Source: JAHEEL01 sp039715165 (lineage in GTDB: Bacteria; Actinomycetota; Acidimicrobiia; Spongiisociales; UBA5794). From it: 27,503 bases of DNA. The DNA is taken from the NCBI GenBank assembly GCA_039715165.1, contig JBDLHX010000022.1:1-27503 (forward strand). The letters run 5' to 3'. Shown here piece after piece: positions 1 to 6,541 of this stretch. Position 1 is the stretch's first letter, and each line of letters begins with the position of its first letter. The notes beneath the pieces were generated by a model. The model was not told the origin of the DNA and did not search any database. It was given only the letters and a program-made list of their open reading frames with translations. Both the position numbers and the translations under genes were made by a program.

Positions 1-20
1 GCTCCCTGGGAGGCTTCTGA

Positions 21-40
21 TGTGGACGCAATGTGGACGC
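21..40. repeat. 9-bp direct repeat pair (TGTGGACGC x2, 11-bp period)
   Basis: TGTGGACGC occurs at 21-29 and again at 32-40, so the repeat unit advances by 11 bp, one helical turn. It lies about 70 bp from a tRNA-Val 3' fragment. The same architecture with other 9-mers recurs at 261, 16292, 19628, 19868, 20007 and 24364. In known integrative elements such adjacent direct repeats are integrase arm-type binding sites, or lie at the 3' end of the integrase gene. That role is inferred here. Short frames across it end at about 76-81 and could be an integrase tail, but too little is in the window to say. Confidence 0.5.
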
Positions 41-112
41 GACGCAACCGACACCGCGAACAAGGAAGGGGACTGACCTAGGAAACCCAACAACCACAAG
101 GGTCCCAGCCGT

Positions 113-158
113 GGGCGCTACTGGGATTGAACCAGTGACCTCTGCCGTGTGAAGGCAG
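113..158 (-). pseudogene. tRNA-Val(CAC) 3' fragment, probable attachment-site scar
   Basis: Read on the minus strand this is an anticodon arm (stem CTGCC/GGCAG, loop TTCACAC, anticodon CAC), variable loop AGGTC, a T arm with loop TTCAATC and stem ACTGG/CCAGT, and acceptor strand AGCGCCC. No D arm or 5' acceptor strand follows beyond 158, so the tRNA is cut exactly at the 5' side of the anticodon stem. Tyrosine integrases commonly recombine in the anticodon loop and rebuild the tRNA 3' end, so a 3' fragment of this extent is what an att site leaves. Folding with a tRNA covariance model would confirm the T and anticodon arms and fail to find a D arm. Confidence 0.75.
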
Positions 159-590
159 GAATGCGGATCGCCATTAACGGCCTGTTGGCAGGAATCCCTG
201 GCTCTACAAGGATTTGCGTGCTCGTTCCCCCGCGTTGCTGCTCACTGTTTTGCACCCTCCTGCCTACTTTCTGCCTACTTCGGAGACCCGAGCTAGTCGA
301 GCCTTCGACCTGACCGAGGATGGCACAACGCAACACCTCACTCGGAGATGCTGCCGAACCCGTATCGGACTCGCCAGCGCGATGCTTGAACACCTCGACG
401 GCTTCCACAACCTTCAACCCCTTCGCGACAGTACCGGGATGCACCCACCGACCGAATCCGAGAAGACCACCACAACCAACCCAATGCACGCCTGATTCAA
501 GTGAGCTGACTCCTCCAGACCCAGGGCAGACCAGGAAGGCGCCTGTCTCACACTCTGTCCGAGGATTCGGGACTATCCTGTCTCTGGCGA
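159..590. other. gene-poor mobile-element scar
   Basis: I find no convincing gene here. A long minus-strand frame runs through it and ends inside the tRNA fragment, but its composition is poor and it has no recognisable domain; at most its last part is a decayed integrase tail. The stretch contains the 9-bp repeat pair at 261-280. Confidence 0.4.
261..280. repeat. 9-bp direct repeat pair (TGCCTACTT x2, 11-bp period)
   Basis: TGCCTACTT is at 261-269 and 272-280, again with an 11-bp period, about 100 bp from the tRNA-Val fragment. The sequence differs from the pair at 21-40 but the spacing is the same, which fits a second, different integrase having used this site. Confidence 0.45.
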
Positions 591-1589
591 TCACGATGAG
601 ATCGTTGGAAGCTCGCCGATTCGCTCAAGGAGAGCCAGCGCCGCGGCTTCAATCTCCTCGACTGTCATACGCCCTTCCAGGCGCCAGCCGTAGCCAGCTT
701 GGTCCCACACAGCGTAGGCGCGGTTCTTGTCAGCCGAGTAGCCGATGACGATCGGTTGATCGACGGACGCCACTACCAGCCGCGGTTGAGGCACCATCCA
801 GGCAAAGTCGGGGACACTGTAGCCGTCCGCGTGGAACCCACATATCGACGCGTCGGCGGCGTACACGTTCGCTTCAGCATCGCCGCGAACAACTCTCGGC
901 TCCGAGCCGAAGTCCGCCATTAGATCTGCAAGGTCGTCGTCGGTGACCTCTTCGAGCGCAAGCGGTACCTCGTAAGACCCGTAGAGAGCGTTGAAGTCGC
1001 CGACGACGGGGATCGACGTCGCGATTTCAACGAGTGTCTCGGCCGGGAGCGTGTCGTCGTTTCGCACCACGATCCAGTTCCCGCTTCTGCGATACGCGAC
1101 TTCGTTCGTCGCGCCCCGCTCGACCCATACGCCGTTGTCGTCGTCACCGACCGGCGGCAGACCGTCGTATCGGGCGTCGCGTGCCTGTCGCACCCGCACC
1201 TGGACCCACCGGTCGGGATCCTGCGGGTCACAGAACCGGTCACCCTTGGACGCGTCCTCGACGACCCGACAGGTCTCCCAACCCTTCGGGAGCGCCGTCG
1301 GGTGATACAGGATCGGCGGGTCGGACTCATACGGCCATAGCACCACCTCGAGAGCCGCCGTGGTGTCGGTCGTCTCAGCCGCGACCATCGTCCCTACGAA
1401 CCGCTCCGAACCCGTCGATTCACCCCCGCCCGGAGCCTCCTCCGTGTTATCGCCGCTCGACAGCCAGACGACCGCGACGATCAGCACAACCAACGCAATC
1501 ATGACCCAGCCGATCAGGAGACCCCTGGGAGATCGCCGTTCTTCCCCGAGCGGTGATGCGAGTAGCGATTCGTCGATATGGTCAGGCAT
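591..1589 (-). CDS. membrane-anchored protein of unknown function, SIPVVG-repeat type
   Basis: A 332-aa protein starting at an ATG preceded by AGGAGG nine bases upstream. Residues 1-23 are cytoplasmic, a single hydrophobic helix spans about 24-44, and about 285 residues would be outside, beginning with a Gly/Glu/Ser-rich linker. The outer part seems built of two similar subdomains. The first ends in an amphipathic helix followed by SIPVVG near residue 195; the second ends after a WDQ...YGWRLEG strand and a helix at the C-terminus. The 260-aa protein at the other end of this operon has the same hexapeptide and the same kind of C-terminal strand-helix, so I infer the two are distant paralogues. 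I recognise no named family; the C-terminus faintly resembles DUF4367-type domains. It lies 282 bp downstream of the MauE-like gene and may be co-transcribed. Confidence 0.8.
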   Translation of the reverse strand: MPDHIDESLLASPLGEERRSPRGLLIGWVMIALVVLIVAVVWLSSGDNTEEAPGGGESTGSERFVGTMVAAETTDTTAALEVVLWPYESDPPILYHPTALPKGWETCRVVEDASKGDRFCDPQDPDRWVQVRVRQARDARYDGLPPVGDDDNGVWVERGATNEVAYRRSGNWIVVRNDDTLPAETLVEIATSIPVVGDFNALYGSYEVPLALEEVTDDDLADLMADFGSEPRVVRGDAEANVYAADASICGFHADGYSVPDFAWMVPQPRLVVASVDQPIVIGYSADKNRAYAVWDQAGYGWRLEGRMTVEEIEAAALALLERIGELPTISS

Positions 1590-1871
1590 TGACCAACGCC
1601 TCCTGTCCCTCTCGATTCGCGAACGCTAGGCAGCACTCGACCCAACTGGCCCGCCTACGCGTACGGCCAGAGCGCAGTGCGACCTCAAGACGGACCTGCT
1701 GTGGTTGACGATGAACCAGAGTGATCCTGGGAGCCACACAGGCTTGACCGCGCACTCGGTGCACTCTCCCTCGGGGAGGCGACGACTGGGCTCGAGGTTG
1801 CGGACCTGGCGACACACGCGCTTCCTCAACTGATCGGACTCCGATCTGAGACTCCGCAGACACCGACACCC
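1590..1871. other. intergenic stretch with a small perfect palindrome
   Basis: There is no firm gene. Two minus-strand frames are open (one could encode about 67 residues from a TTG near 1829, with a CTEC motif) but neither has a good ribosome site. At 1832-1846 GATCGG and CCGATC flank a 3-nt loop, a weak hairpin just downstream of the MauE-like gene that could attenuate transcription. Confidence 0.35.
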
Positions 1872-2447
1872 CTACCTGCTGGCGTGGCCAGCGCGACAGT
1901 CGTCCCGGTCGATCGCCACCGACGACCTCGTCGCAGTGCGCTCGATCTCGAGTCGAACGCTTCTCACAACAACGAGCCCCGTCGCAGCAGCCCCGACGAC
2001 AAGTGCCGCCAATAGACCACGCGATCCAAGCCCCTCCAGAGCCCTGAACCCGACCGTCAGGGCTAGGGCAGCAAGCAGCAGATTGCGGGCGTACCAGCGC
2101 GCGGAAACGGGGTGCTTTGACTTGAAGCAGCCACAGTCGACGATCTCCCGGCCAGAGAGCCGCGCCACACCGAACACCACCATGAGCGCTGCGAGATATG
2201 CCACGGTCGCCAACCCTCCGAGTCGAGGACTCGCAACGAGAAGGACAACAAGGACTGCCTCGAGACCAGCGGCCACCCAAGCCACAATGCGCGGTAGACC
2301 CAGGTCGCCTGCCACCGCCCCGACACGAACGGGGTCTGTGAGGTGGGCGTAGACGGCTGCTCCGAACACCAAGCCCAGAGCTAGCGATATTGCCGTCGCG
2401 GCGACCGTCATGGCTGGTGTCCCGGATCGTGGCACTCGCGGAGCCAC
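1872..2447 (-). CDS. MauE/DoxX-like integral membrane protein
   Basis: A 191-aa protein with four to five hydrophobic helices. A DCGCF motif sits at the loop after the third helix and is followed by a basic stretch and RNLLLAALAL. A Cys-Gly-Cys loop between helices followed by an R-N-L helix is the hallmark of MauE-type proteins. In the mau cluster MauE is needed, with MauD, to form the disulfides of the methylamine dehydrogenase small subunit in the periplasm. Here the upstream neighbour is a Tat-exported protein with eleven cysteines, so a role in its oxidative folding is a reasonable inference. The start is uncertain: GTG at 2447 or ATG at 2411 both leave the membrane core intact. No MauD, MauB or cytochrome gene is in the window. 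Confidence 0.75.
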   Translation of the reverse strand: MAPRVPRSGTPAMTVAATAISLALGLVFGAAVYAHLTDPVRVGAVAGDLGLPRIVAWVAAGLEAVLVVLLVASPRLGGLATVAYLAALMVVFGVARLSGREIVDCGCFKSKHPVSARWYARNLLLAALALTVGFRALEGLGSRGLLAALVVGAAATGLVVVRSVRLEIERTATRSSVAIDRDDCRAGHASR

Positions 2448-2481
2448 TGAACCGAGCGACCGATGTTGGTTGACGATCCAG

Positions 2482-2850
2482 TCATGAGCACACGTCGCAG
2501 CAGTAGGAGTAGCCGATCTGTCTCATCCACCAATATGAGGAGGACGAGTAGTTGCACCGGTACTTGCCGAGACATCCCACATACATGCACCCACAATCAT
2601 GGGGCTCATCGTCGTCGTTGATGTACTTCGTCCACTTGTCGTCGGGGAACAGGCCCGAGCCGCAGTAGTTGCCGCAGGTGTGGTTGTACTGGGTGTAGCA
2701 GACTGCACCGTCGAAGACCGTGCAGGCGGCCATCGCGGCCGGAACCCGCCAAGCCCCAATCCCCACTCCTCCGATGATCACACCGAGCCACTTGAGAAAC
2801 GATCTCCGTCGAATCGGCTTGGCAATCGGAGTTGTCTCGAGTTCGCTCAT
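2482..2850 (-). CDS. Tat-exported cysteine-rich protein, faintly MauA-like
   Basis: A 122-aa protein. I start it at the ATG at 2850, which has GAGAGGTG about eight bases upstream, rather than at the longer frame that overlaps the preceding gene. Residues 14-20 read RRRSFLK, a twin-arginine signal, followed by a Gly/Ile-rich hydrophobic stretch and an A-M-A cleavage site near residue 41. The mature part of about 80 residues holds eleven cysteines, including C-x-C and C-C pairs, plus several Trp and Tyr. Methylamine dehydrogenase light chain is also Tat-exported, Cys-dense and paired with MauE, but it is longer and I cannot align the two TTQ tryptophans. I therefore call it MauA-like only by context. 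It may instead be a small disulfide-rich secreted protein using the MauE-like neighbour for folding. Its ATG lies 13 bp after the upstream stop, so it is in the same operon. Confidence 0.75.
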   Translation of the reverse strand: MSELETTPIAKPIRRRSFLKWLGVIIGGVGIGAWRVPAAMAACTVFDGAVCYTQYNHTCGNYCGSGLFPDDKWTKYINDDDEPHDCGCMYVGCLGKYRCNYSSSSYWWMRQIGYSYCCDVCS

Positions 2851-2863
2851 GAACGTGCACCTC

Positions 2864-3646
2864 TCATTCGCTCGAGGGAAGGGCGGCAACTCGATCGCAG
2901 ATGCGAGCGGCAAGCCCAAGGAGACCTTCGATATCGCCGGCACTCATCAGATGCCAGAACCGATCCCGTTGCACCCACATGACGTCTGCCCGGGAAGACT
3001 CGCCCTCCCAACTCGACACCAGGGGAACACCTCGGTAGTCGCGCAACCGGCCCGCCGGCACGATCATCGCCAAGCTCGAAAGCGGATTCACACGAGCGTC
3101 GAGAATCGCCAGAGCACGGCCGTCCCGTGCCAGACGCCCAGCCACGAGAACGACATCCTGATGACCACGGCTTGGCTCCTCCACTGGCATCAGATCTGAT
3201 CCCTCAGAGAACTCAATCGGAAGACTCGACTCGAGCCAAGTGGCGAGTTCGGCGGCTGGCACCGTGCTCCGTATCGGCTGTCCCGCTCCCGAATCGAACG
3301 CTGGCCTAAGGCCAACAACGGGGATTGACCTGATCACATCAAGCAAGTTGCCCCGCTCCACACCACGCGATTCGATGTTGAGTCCCCACGTCGTGTCCAC
3401 AAGAGCGACCGCCCGCAGCCCATCCGCGCCAACACCGTCAACCAACACCTCGATGTCCCCGATCGATTCCGAGGACACACCGTCTAGATCAAGCGTTTCC
3501 AGCAGGATCCGAGACACCGTGAGCCTCCGACCCGCGTCACGCTCATCCACCAGGCGGTGCAATCCATCGCTCCGCCAACCATTGCCCCTCGGCATGAACA
3601 CAAGGTCCTCACCAATGGGTCCGTACTCCACCGTGGAAGCCGCCAT
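2864..3646 (-). CDS. 260-aa protein of unknown function, first gene of the Mau-like operon
   Basis: The frame is open to 3700, but the ATG at 3646 has AAGGAGG six bases upstream, while the upstream TTG and ATG have poorly placed ribosome sites, so 3646 is chosen. The protein has no signal peptide or membrane helix and is acidic. It contains the hexapeptide SIPVVG near residue 115 after a helix, and ends with MWVQRDRFWHLMSA and an amphipathic helix. This two-subdomain pattern is shared with the 332-aa membrane-anchored protein at the end of the operon. The function is unknown. It is the first gene after the regulatory element at 3731-3758, leaving an untranslated leader of about 75-80 nt. Being cytoplasmic it could be the inner counterpart of the 332-aa protein, but that is speculation. 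Confidence 0.75.
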   Translation of the reverse strand: MAASTVEYGPIGEDLVFMPRGNGWRSDGLHRLVDERDAGRRLTVSRILLETLDLDGVSSESIGDIEVLVDGVGADGLRAVALVDTTWGLNIESRGVERGNLLDVIRSIPVVGLRPAFDSGAGQPIRSTVPAAELATWLESSLPIEFSEGSDLMPVEEPSRGHQDVVLVAGRLARDGRALAILDARVNPLSSLAMIVPAGRLRDYRGVPLVSSWEGESSRADVMWVQRDRFWHLMSAGDIEGLLGLAARICDRVAALPSSE

Positions 3647-3730
3647 CCAGTCCTCCTTCATGTCTTCGCTCTTGCTGAGCCCCTGCCGAGTCCGGTCCAA
3701 GCCACCTCAAGGCGTGTCCCTCAACAGTCA

Positions 3731-3758
3731 TGTGTCAGATTCGGTCCAGAAGTCGCGC
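3731..3758 (-). promoter_or_regulatory. shared promoter-like element P1 (GCGCGACTT-N13-GACACA)
   Basis: On the minus strand GCGCGACTT (3758-3750) is followed by 13 nt and then GACACA (3736-3731), upstream of the operon that starts at 3646. The two blocks and the exact 13-nt gap recur at 11240-11267, 14136-14163, 15195-15222 and 19283-19310. GCGACT resembles the GGAACT -35 of ECF sigma promoters. This copy survives only about 20 bp from the IS3 end at 3780. Confidence 0.65.
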
Positions 3759-3836
3759 AGATTCGACGCTGGTCTTCCCTGGGTTTTGTGGAGGGGGATT
3801 GTTGGATTCTGCTGTCATGGTCTGTGAGGAGGACCG

Positions 3837-4142
3837 ATGGCACGCAGGGGATATCCACCGGAGTTCAGACGCCGGGTGGTGGAGCTGGTTGAGGGCGGCC
3901 GCAAGGTCGCGGAGGTGGCTGCTGATCTGGGGGTCAGTGAGCAGTCGATCTACACATGGCGGAGACAGGCGCGGATCGATGCCGGCGTCGAACTCGGGTT
4001 GACCTCGGCAGAGAAGGCGGAGCTCGCAGCAGCGAGGCGACGGATCCGTGAGTTGGAGACGGAGGTGGCGATCCACCGCCGCGCAACAGAGTTGTTGAAG
4101 GATGAGACGTCCCCAAAAGGCGGTTCGGGGCGATCCGGGTGA
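3837..4142 (+). CDS. IS3-family transposase OrfA (HTH DNA-binding part)
   Basis: A 101-aa protein starting at an ATG seven bases after GAGGAGG. Residues 5-55 form the IS3 OrfA helix-turn-helix: EFRRRVVELV, then VAADLGVSEQSIYTWRRQ. The tail (about 60-95) is the leucine-zipper-like helix AELAAARRRIRELETEVAIHRRA used for dimerisation. It recognises the terminal inverted repeats. The gene overlaps orfB in the -1 frame and carries a slippery heptamer near its end, so the main product is expected to be the OrfAB fusion. Confidence 0.93.
   Translation: MARRGYPPEFRRRVVELVEGGRKVAEVAADLGVSEQSIYTWRRQARIDAGVELGLTSAEKAELAAARRRIRELETEVAIHRRATELLKDETSPKGGSGRSG
4112..4118 (+). promoter_or_regulatory. -1 ribosomal frameshift heptamer C CCA AAA
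   Basis: C4112 followed by CCA and AAA is a canonical X-XXY-YYZ slippery site in the correct phase of orfA. Slipping back one base after AAA continues as RRFGAIRVMA and enters orfB without a stop. IS3-family elements make their OrfAB transposase in this way. Confidence 0.75.
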
Positions 4143-4990
4143 TGGCCACCGATGGTCTCCCGGTCGAGAAGGCCTGTCGGGTGTTGGGGGTGTCAGTGTC
4201 GGGCTACTACTCATGGCTGGATCGGCCACTGTCGGCCAGGGCGGTGCGTCACGTGTGGCTCACCGAACTCATCGCGAAGATCCACGGCAACTCGAAGACC
4301 GCCTATGGGGCGCGGAGGGTCCATGCCGAGTTGACGCTCGGCCATGGCGTCAAGGTCGGTCACGAGGCGGTGGCGATGTTGATGCGTCGTGCCGGATTGC
4401 AGGGCCTGTCTGGGCGTCCCAGATATCGCAAGGTCCCGAACATGCCGACCGCGTCCGATCTCGTCGACCGAGACTTCGCCCGCTCGGAGCCAGACCGGCT
4501 CTGGGTCACCGACATCACGGAGCATCCCACCAGGGAGGGCAAGGTCTACTGCGCCGTCGTGCTCGACGCCTTCTCGAGACGTGTCGTGGGTTGGTCGATC
4601 GACTCTCGGCCAGCTGCGACCCTGGTCACCTCAGCGCTGGGGATGGCGATCGACAATCGTCAACCCGTCGACGGTGAGACCATCATCCACTCCGATCACG
4701 GCACGCAATACACATCGTGGGCGTTCACCCAGCGGGCCGTCGACTCAGGGCTGCTTCCATCGATGGGTTCGATGGGTGACTGCTTCGATAACGCTGTCAT
4801 CGAGTCGTTCTGGAGTCGCATGCAGGTCGAGCTCCTCGACACGCGTCGGTGGAAGACCCGGGTTGAGCTCGCGAATGCGATCTTCGAGTACCTCGAGATC
4901 TGGCACAATCGACAACGCCGACACTCATCGCTCGGCATGATGACACCCGTCGAGTTCGAAGCTCGGCGACAGGAAACAACGGCGGCATGA
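4139..4990 (+). CDS. IS3-family transposase OrfB (integrase-fold catalytic domain)
   Basis: A 283-aa protein in the -1 frame relative to orfA. The N-terminal helical region (CRVLGVSVSGYYSW, then AYGARRVHAEL) is the HTH_21-type domain. It is followed by an rve catalytic core with all three acidic residues in their usual contexts: WVTDITEH, IIHSDHGTQYTS and NAVIESFWSRMQVEL. The C-terminal YLEIWHNRQRRHSSLG block is the usual IS3 signature. The protein is full length for the family. It is probably made mostly as an OrfAB fusion, though the GTG-ATG start overlapping the orfA stop allows some independent translation. Confidence 0.95.
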   Translation: MMATDGLPVEKACRVLGVSVSGYYSWLDRPLSARAVRHVWLTELIAKIHGNSKTAYGARRVHAELTLGHGVKVGHEAVAMLMRRAGLQGLSGRPRYRKVPNMPTASDLVDRDFARSEPDRLWVTDITEHPTREGKVYCAVVLDAFSRRVVGWSIDSRPAATLVTSALGMAIDNRQPVDGETIIHSDHGTQYTSWAFTQRAVDSGLLPSMGSMGDCFDNAVIESFWSRMQVELLDTRRWKTRVELANAIFEYLEIWHNRQRRHSSLGMMTPVEFEARRQETTAA

Positions 4991-5055
4991 ATCCAGTCAC
5001 CCGCCTCCACAAAACCCAAGGCACCCCACAGCCTCTATGAAACCCGGGGCGATTC

Positions 5056-6253
5056 AGTTTGTTGACGGGTCTGGTCCGGCAGGTGCTCCAGACCGGTCTT
5101 GGGGTCGAGATGGCGGATCATCTGGGCTATGACCGGTATGCGATCGAGGGTCGGGGTTCTGGGAACTCTCGGAACGGCTATTCACCCAAGACGGTGACCA
5201 CTGAGGTGGGGAAGGTCGATCTGTTGGTGCCCCGGGACCGGGCGGGGACGTTCGAGCCTCAGACGGTGCCGAAGCACCAACGCCGCCTCGACGGGCTGAC
5301 CGGGAATGTGATCTCGCTGTACGCGAAGGGCCTGACGACGGGTGACATTCAGGCGCATCTCGAAGAGATCTACGACACCGACATCTCGCGCGAGGCGATC
5401 TCTCGAATCACTGACACGATCGTCGATGACATGAACGCGTGGCAGAACCGGCCGTTGGATCCGAATTACCCGGTGTTGTTGATCGACGCGATCGTCATCG
5501 AAGTGCACGACTCGCAGGTGGCGAATCGGCCCGTATATGTGGCCATAGGCGTTAATCTGGACGGCGAACGCGACGTGTTGGGCTTGTGGCTAGGACCTAC
5601 CGGTGGGGAGGGCGCCAAACAGTGGGCGACCATGTTGGGGGAGCTGCGCAACCGCGGCATCCAAGACACCCTGGTGGTGTGCTGTGACGGCCTCAAAGGC
5701 CTCCCCGACGCCATCAGGGTCACCTGGCCCGACGCTGACGTCCAGACCTGTGTCGTGCACCTGGTACGTAACTCGATGCGCTACTCGGCACGGCGGGACT
5801 GGAAGAAGATCGCCCACCAACTGCGCAAGACCTACACCGCCCCCACCGTCCCTGCGGCCGAAGACCGGCTCCAAGAGCTCGCCGATCAATGGGGAGCCCA
5901 ATACCCGGCGATGATCAGATCCTGGCAGGACGCATGGGACGAGTTCACGCCATTCCTCGCGTTCCCACCCGAGCTCCGCAGGATCGTCTACGCCACCAAC
6001 GCCATCGAATCACTCAACGCGCGGTTCCGGCGGGCAGTGCGGCATCGAGGCCACTTCCCGACCGAACAAGCCGCGATGAAGGTCCTCTACCTCGTCGCTA
6101 CCGCAAGAACCAAGAACCGAGCCGACCTCATCGGACGCAAATACGGATGGACCGCCATCTTGAACACACTTAGCATGCACTACGGCGACCGAATCGACCA
6201 ACACATCACATGACCACCACCACGCCGTTTACACAGAGTCTGTTACACCCCCC
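5056..6253 (+). mobile_element. IS256-family element, left end lost
   Basis: The right end is probably about 6253, where a plausible IS256 right terminal repeat (GTTTACACAGAG...GTTACACCCC) follows the transposase stop. No matching left repeat exists, because coding sequence begins at about 5056, just 38 bp from the IS3 right end. The element has therefore been truncated on its left side, presumably by the event that brought in the IS3. The 38-bp filler at 5019-5056 is of unknown origin. Confidence 0.7.
5059..6213 (+). pseudogene. IS256-family mutator-type transposase, N-terminus truncated
   Basis: A 384-codon open frame. It begins abruptly at LTGLVRQVLQTGL, a sequence that normally lies about 50 residues into IS256 transposases, and the in-frame stop at 5038-5040 lies in unrelated sequence. 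The catalytic residues are present: D in LLIDAIVIEV, D in VVCCDGLKGLP and E in YATNAIESLNARFRR. A TTG at 5059 could start translation but lacks a good ribosome site. With the N-terminal DNA-binding part and the left terminal repeat missing, it is probably inactive. The better-preserved N-terminus of the second IS256 copy at 12648 shows what has been lost. Confidence 0.85.
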
Positions 6254-6307
6254 AATACGGAACAGAAGATCGAACCGGCTGACGCCACCTATCCGAAGGA
6301 GTACACA

Positions 6308-6475
6308 GTGATCCCCTTCATCATCGGCGCGATTGTCTTTGTAGCCATGCTTTCCTTCATTGCTTGGCGACTCCTTGCGTCGCGCCGCATGAACGCGTGG
6401 CAGGAGCATGAAGACCGAATGATGGAGACAATCACCGAGCATCGACTCCGTCGCAACTTCATGCAAGGCGGATAG
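6308..6475 (+). CDS. small single-pass membrane protein, or the C-terminal remnant of a larger one
   Basis: A GTG start at 6308 with AAGGAG seven bases upstream gives 55 residues: a hydrophobic helix at about 2-21, then a basic, Met- and His-rich cytoplasmic tail ending MQGG. The frame is also open upstream, through a polar stretch (NTEQKIEPADATYPKEYT), to the IS256 end at about 6253. It may therefore be the last part of an exported protein whose front was removed by the IS elements. The strong ribosome site favours translation of the short form today. It converges with the export-permease gene ending at 6542. I recognise no family. Confidence 0.55.
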   Translation: MIPFIIGAIVFVAMLSFIAWRLLASRRMNAWQEHEDRMMETITEHRLRRNFMQGG

Positions 6476-6509
6476 CCGAAGCAACTTTCACGCCAGGGTT
6501 GGCCACGCG

Positions 6510-6525
6510 GAATCGAAGCCGATTC
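6510..6525. terminator. possible hairpin between convergent genes
   Basis: GAATCG and CGATTC flank a 4-nt loop in the 66-bp gap between the small membrane-protein gene and the permease gene, which converge here. The stem is only 6 bp and has no T-run, so this is a weak terminator candidate. Confidence 0.3.
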
Positions 6526-6541
6526 TTCGGTCAAGGCCACG

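Larger units (their letters stand above)
3780..5018 (+). mobile_element. IS3-family insertion sequence, apparently intact
   Basis: The ends are inverted repeats: TGGGTTTTGTGGAGG at 3780-3794 and its complement ending at 5018, with further matches inward (GGATTC). The element is about 1.24 kb and holds overlapping orfA and orfB with a full DDE set, so it could be active. No 3-bp target duplication flanks it (CCC on the left, AGG on the right). Only about 40 bp separates its right end from a truncated IS256 gene. Both facts suggest a deletion or recombination between elements here. A 51-bp end of a related element is at 14341-14391. Confidence 0.85.

Noticed and set aside
118..594. 158-codon minus-strand open frame through the tRNA-Val fragment
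   Set aside because: It reads through tRNA sequence, has no ribosome site or domain, and its composition is not that of neighbouring genes. At most its last third is an integrase-tail relic.
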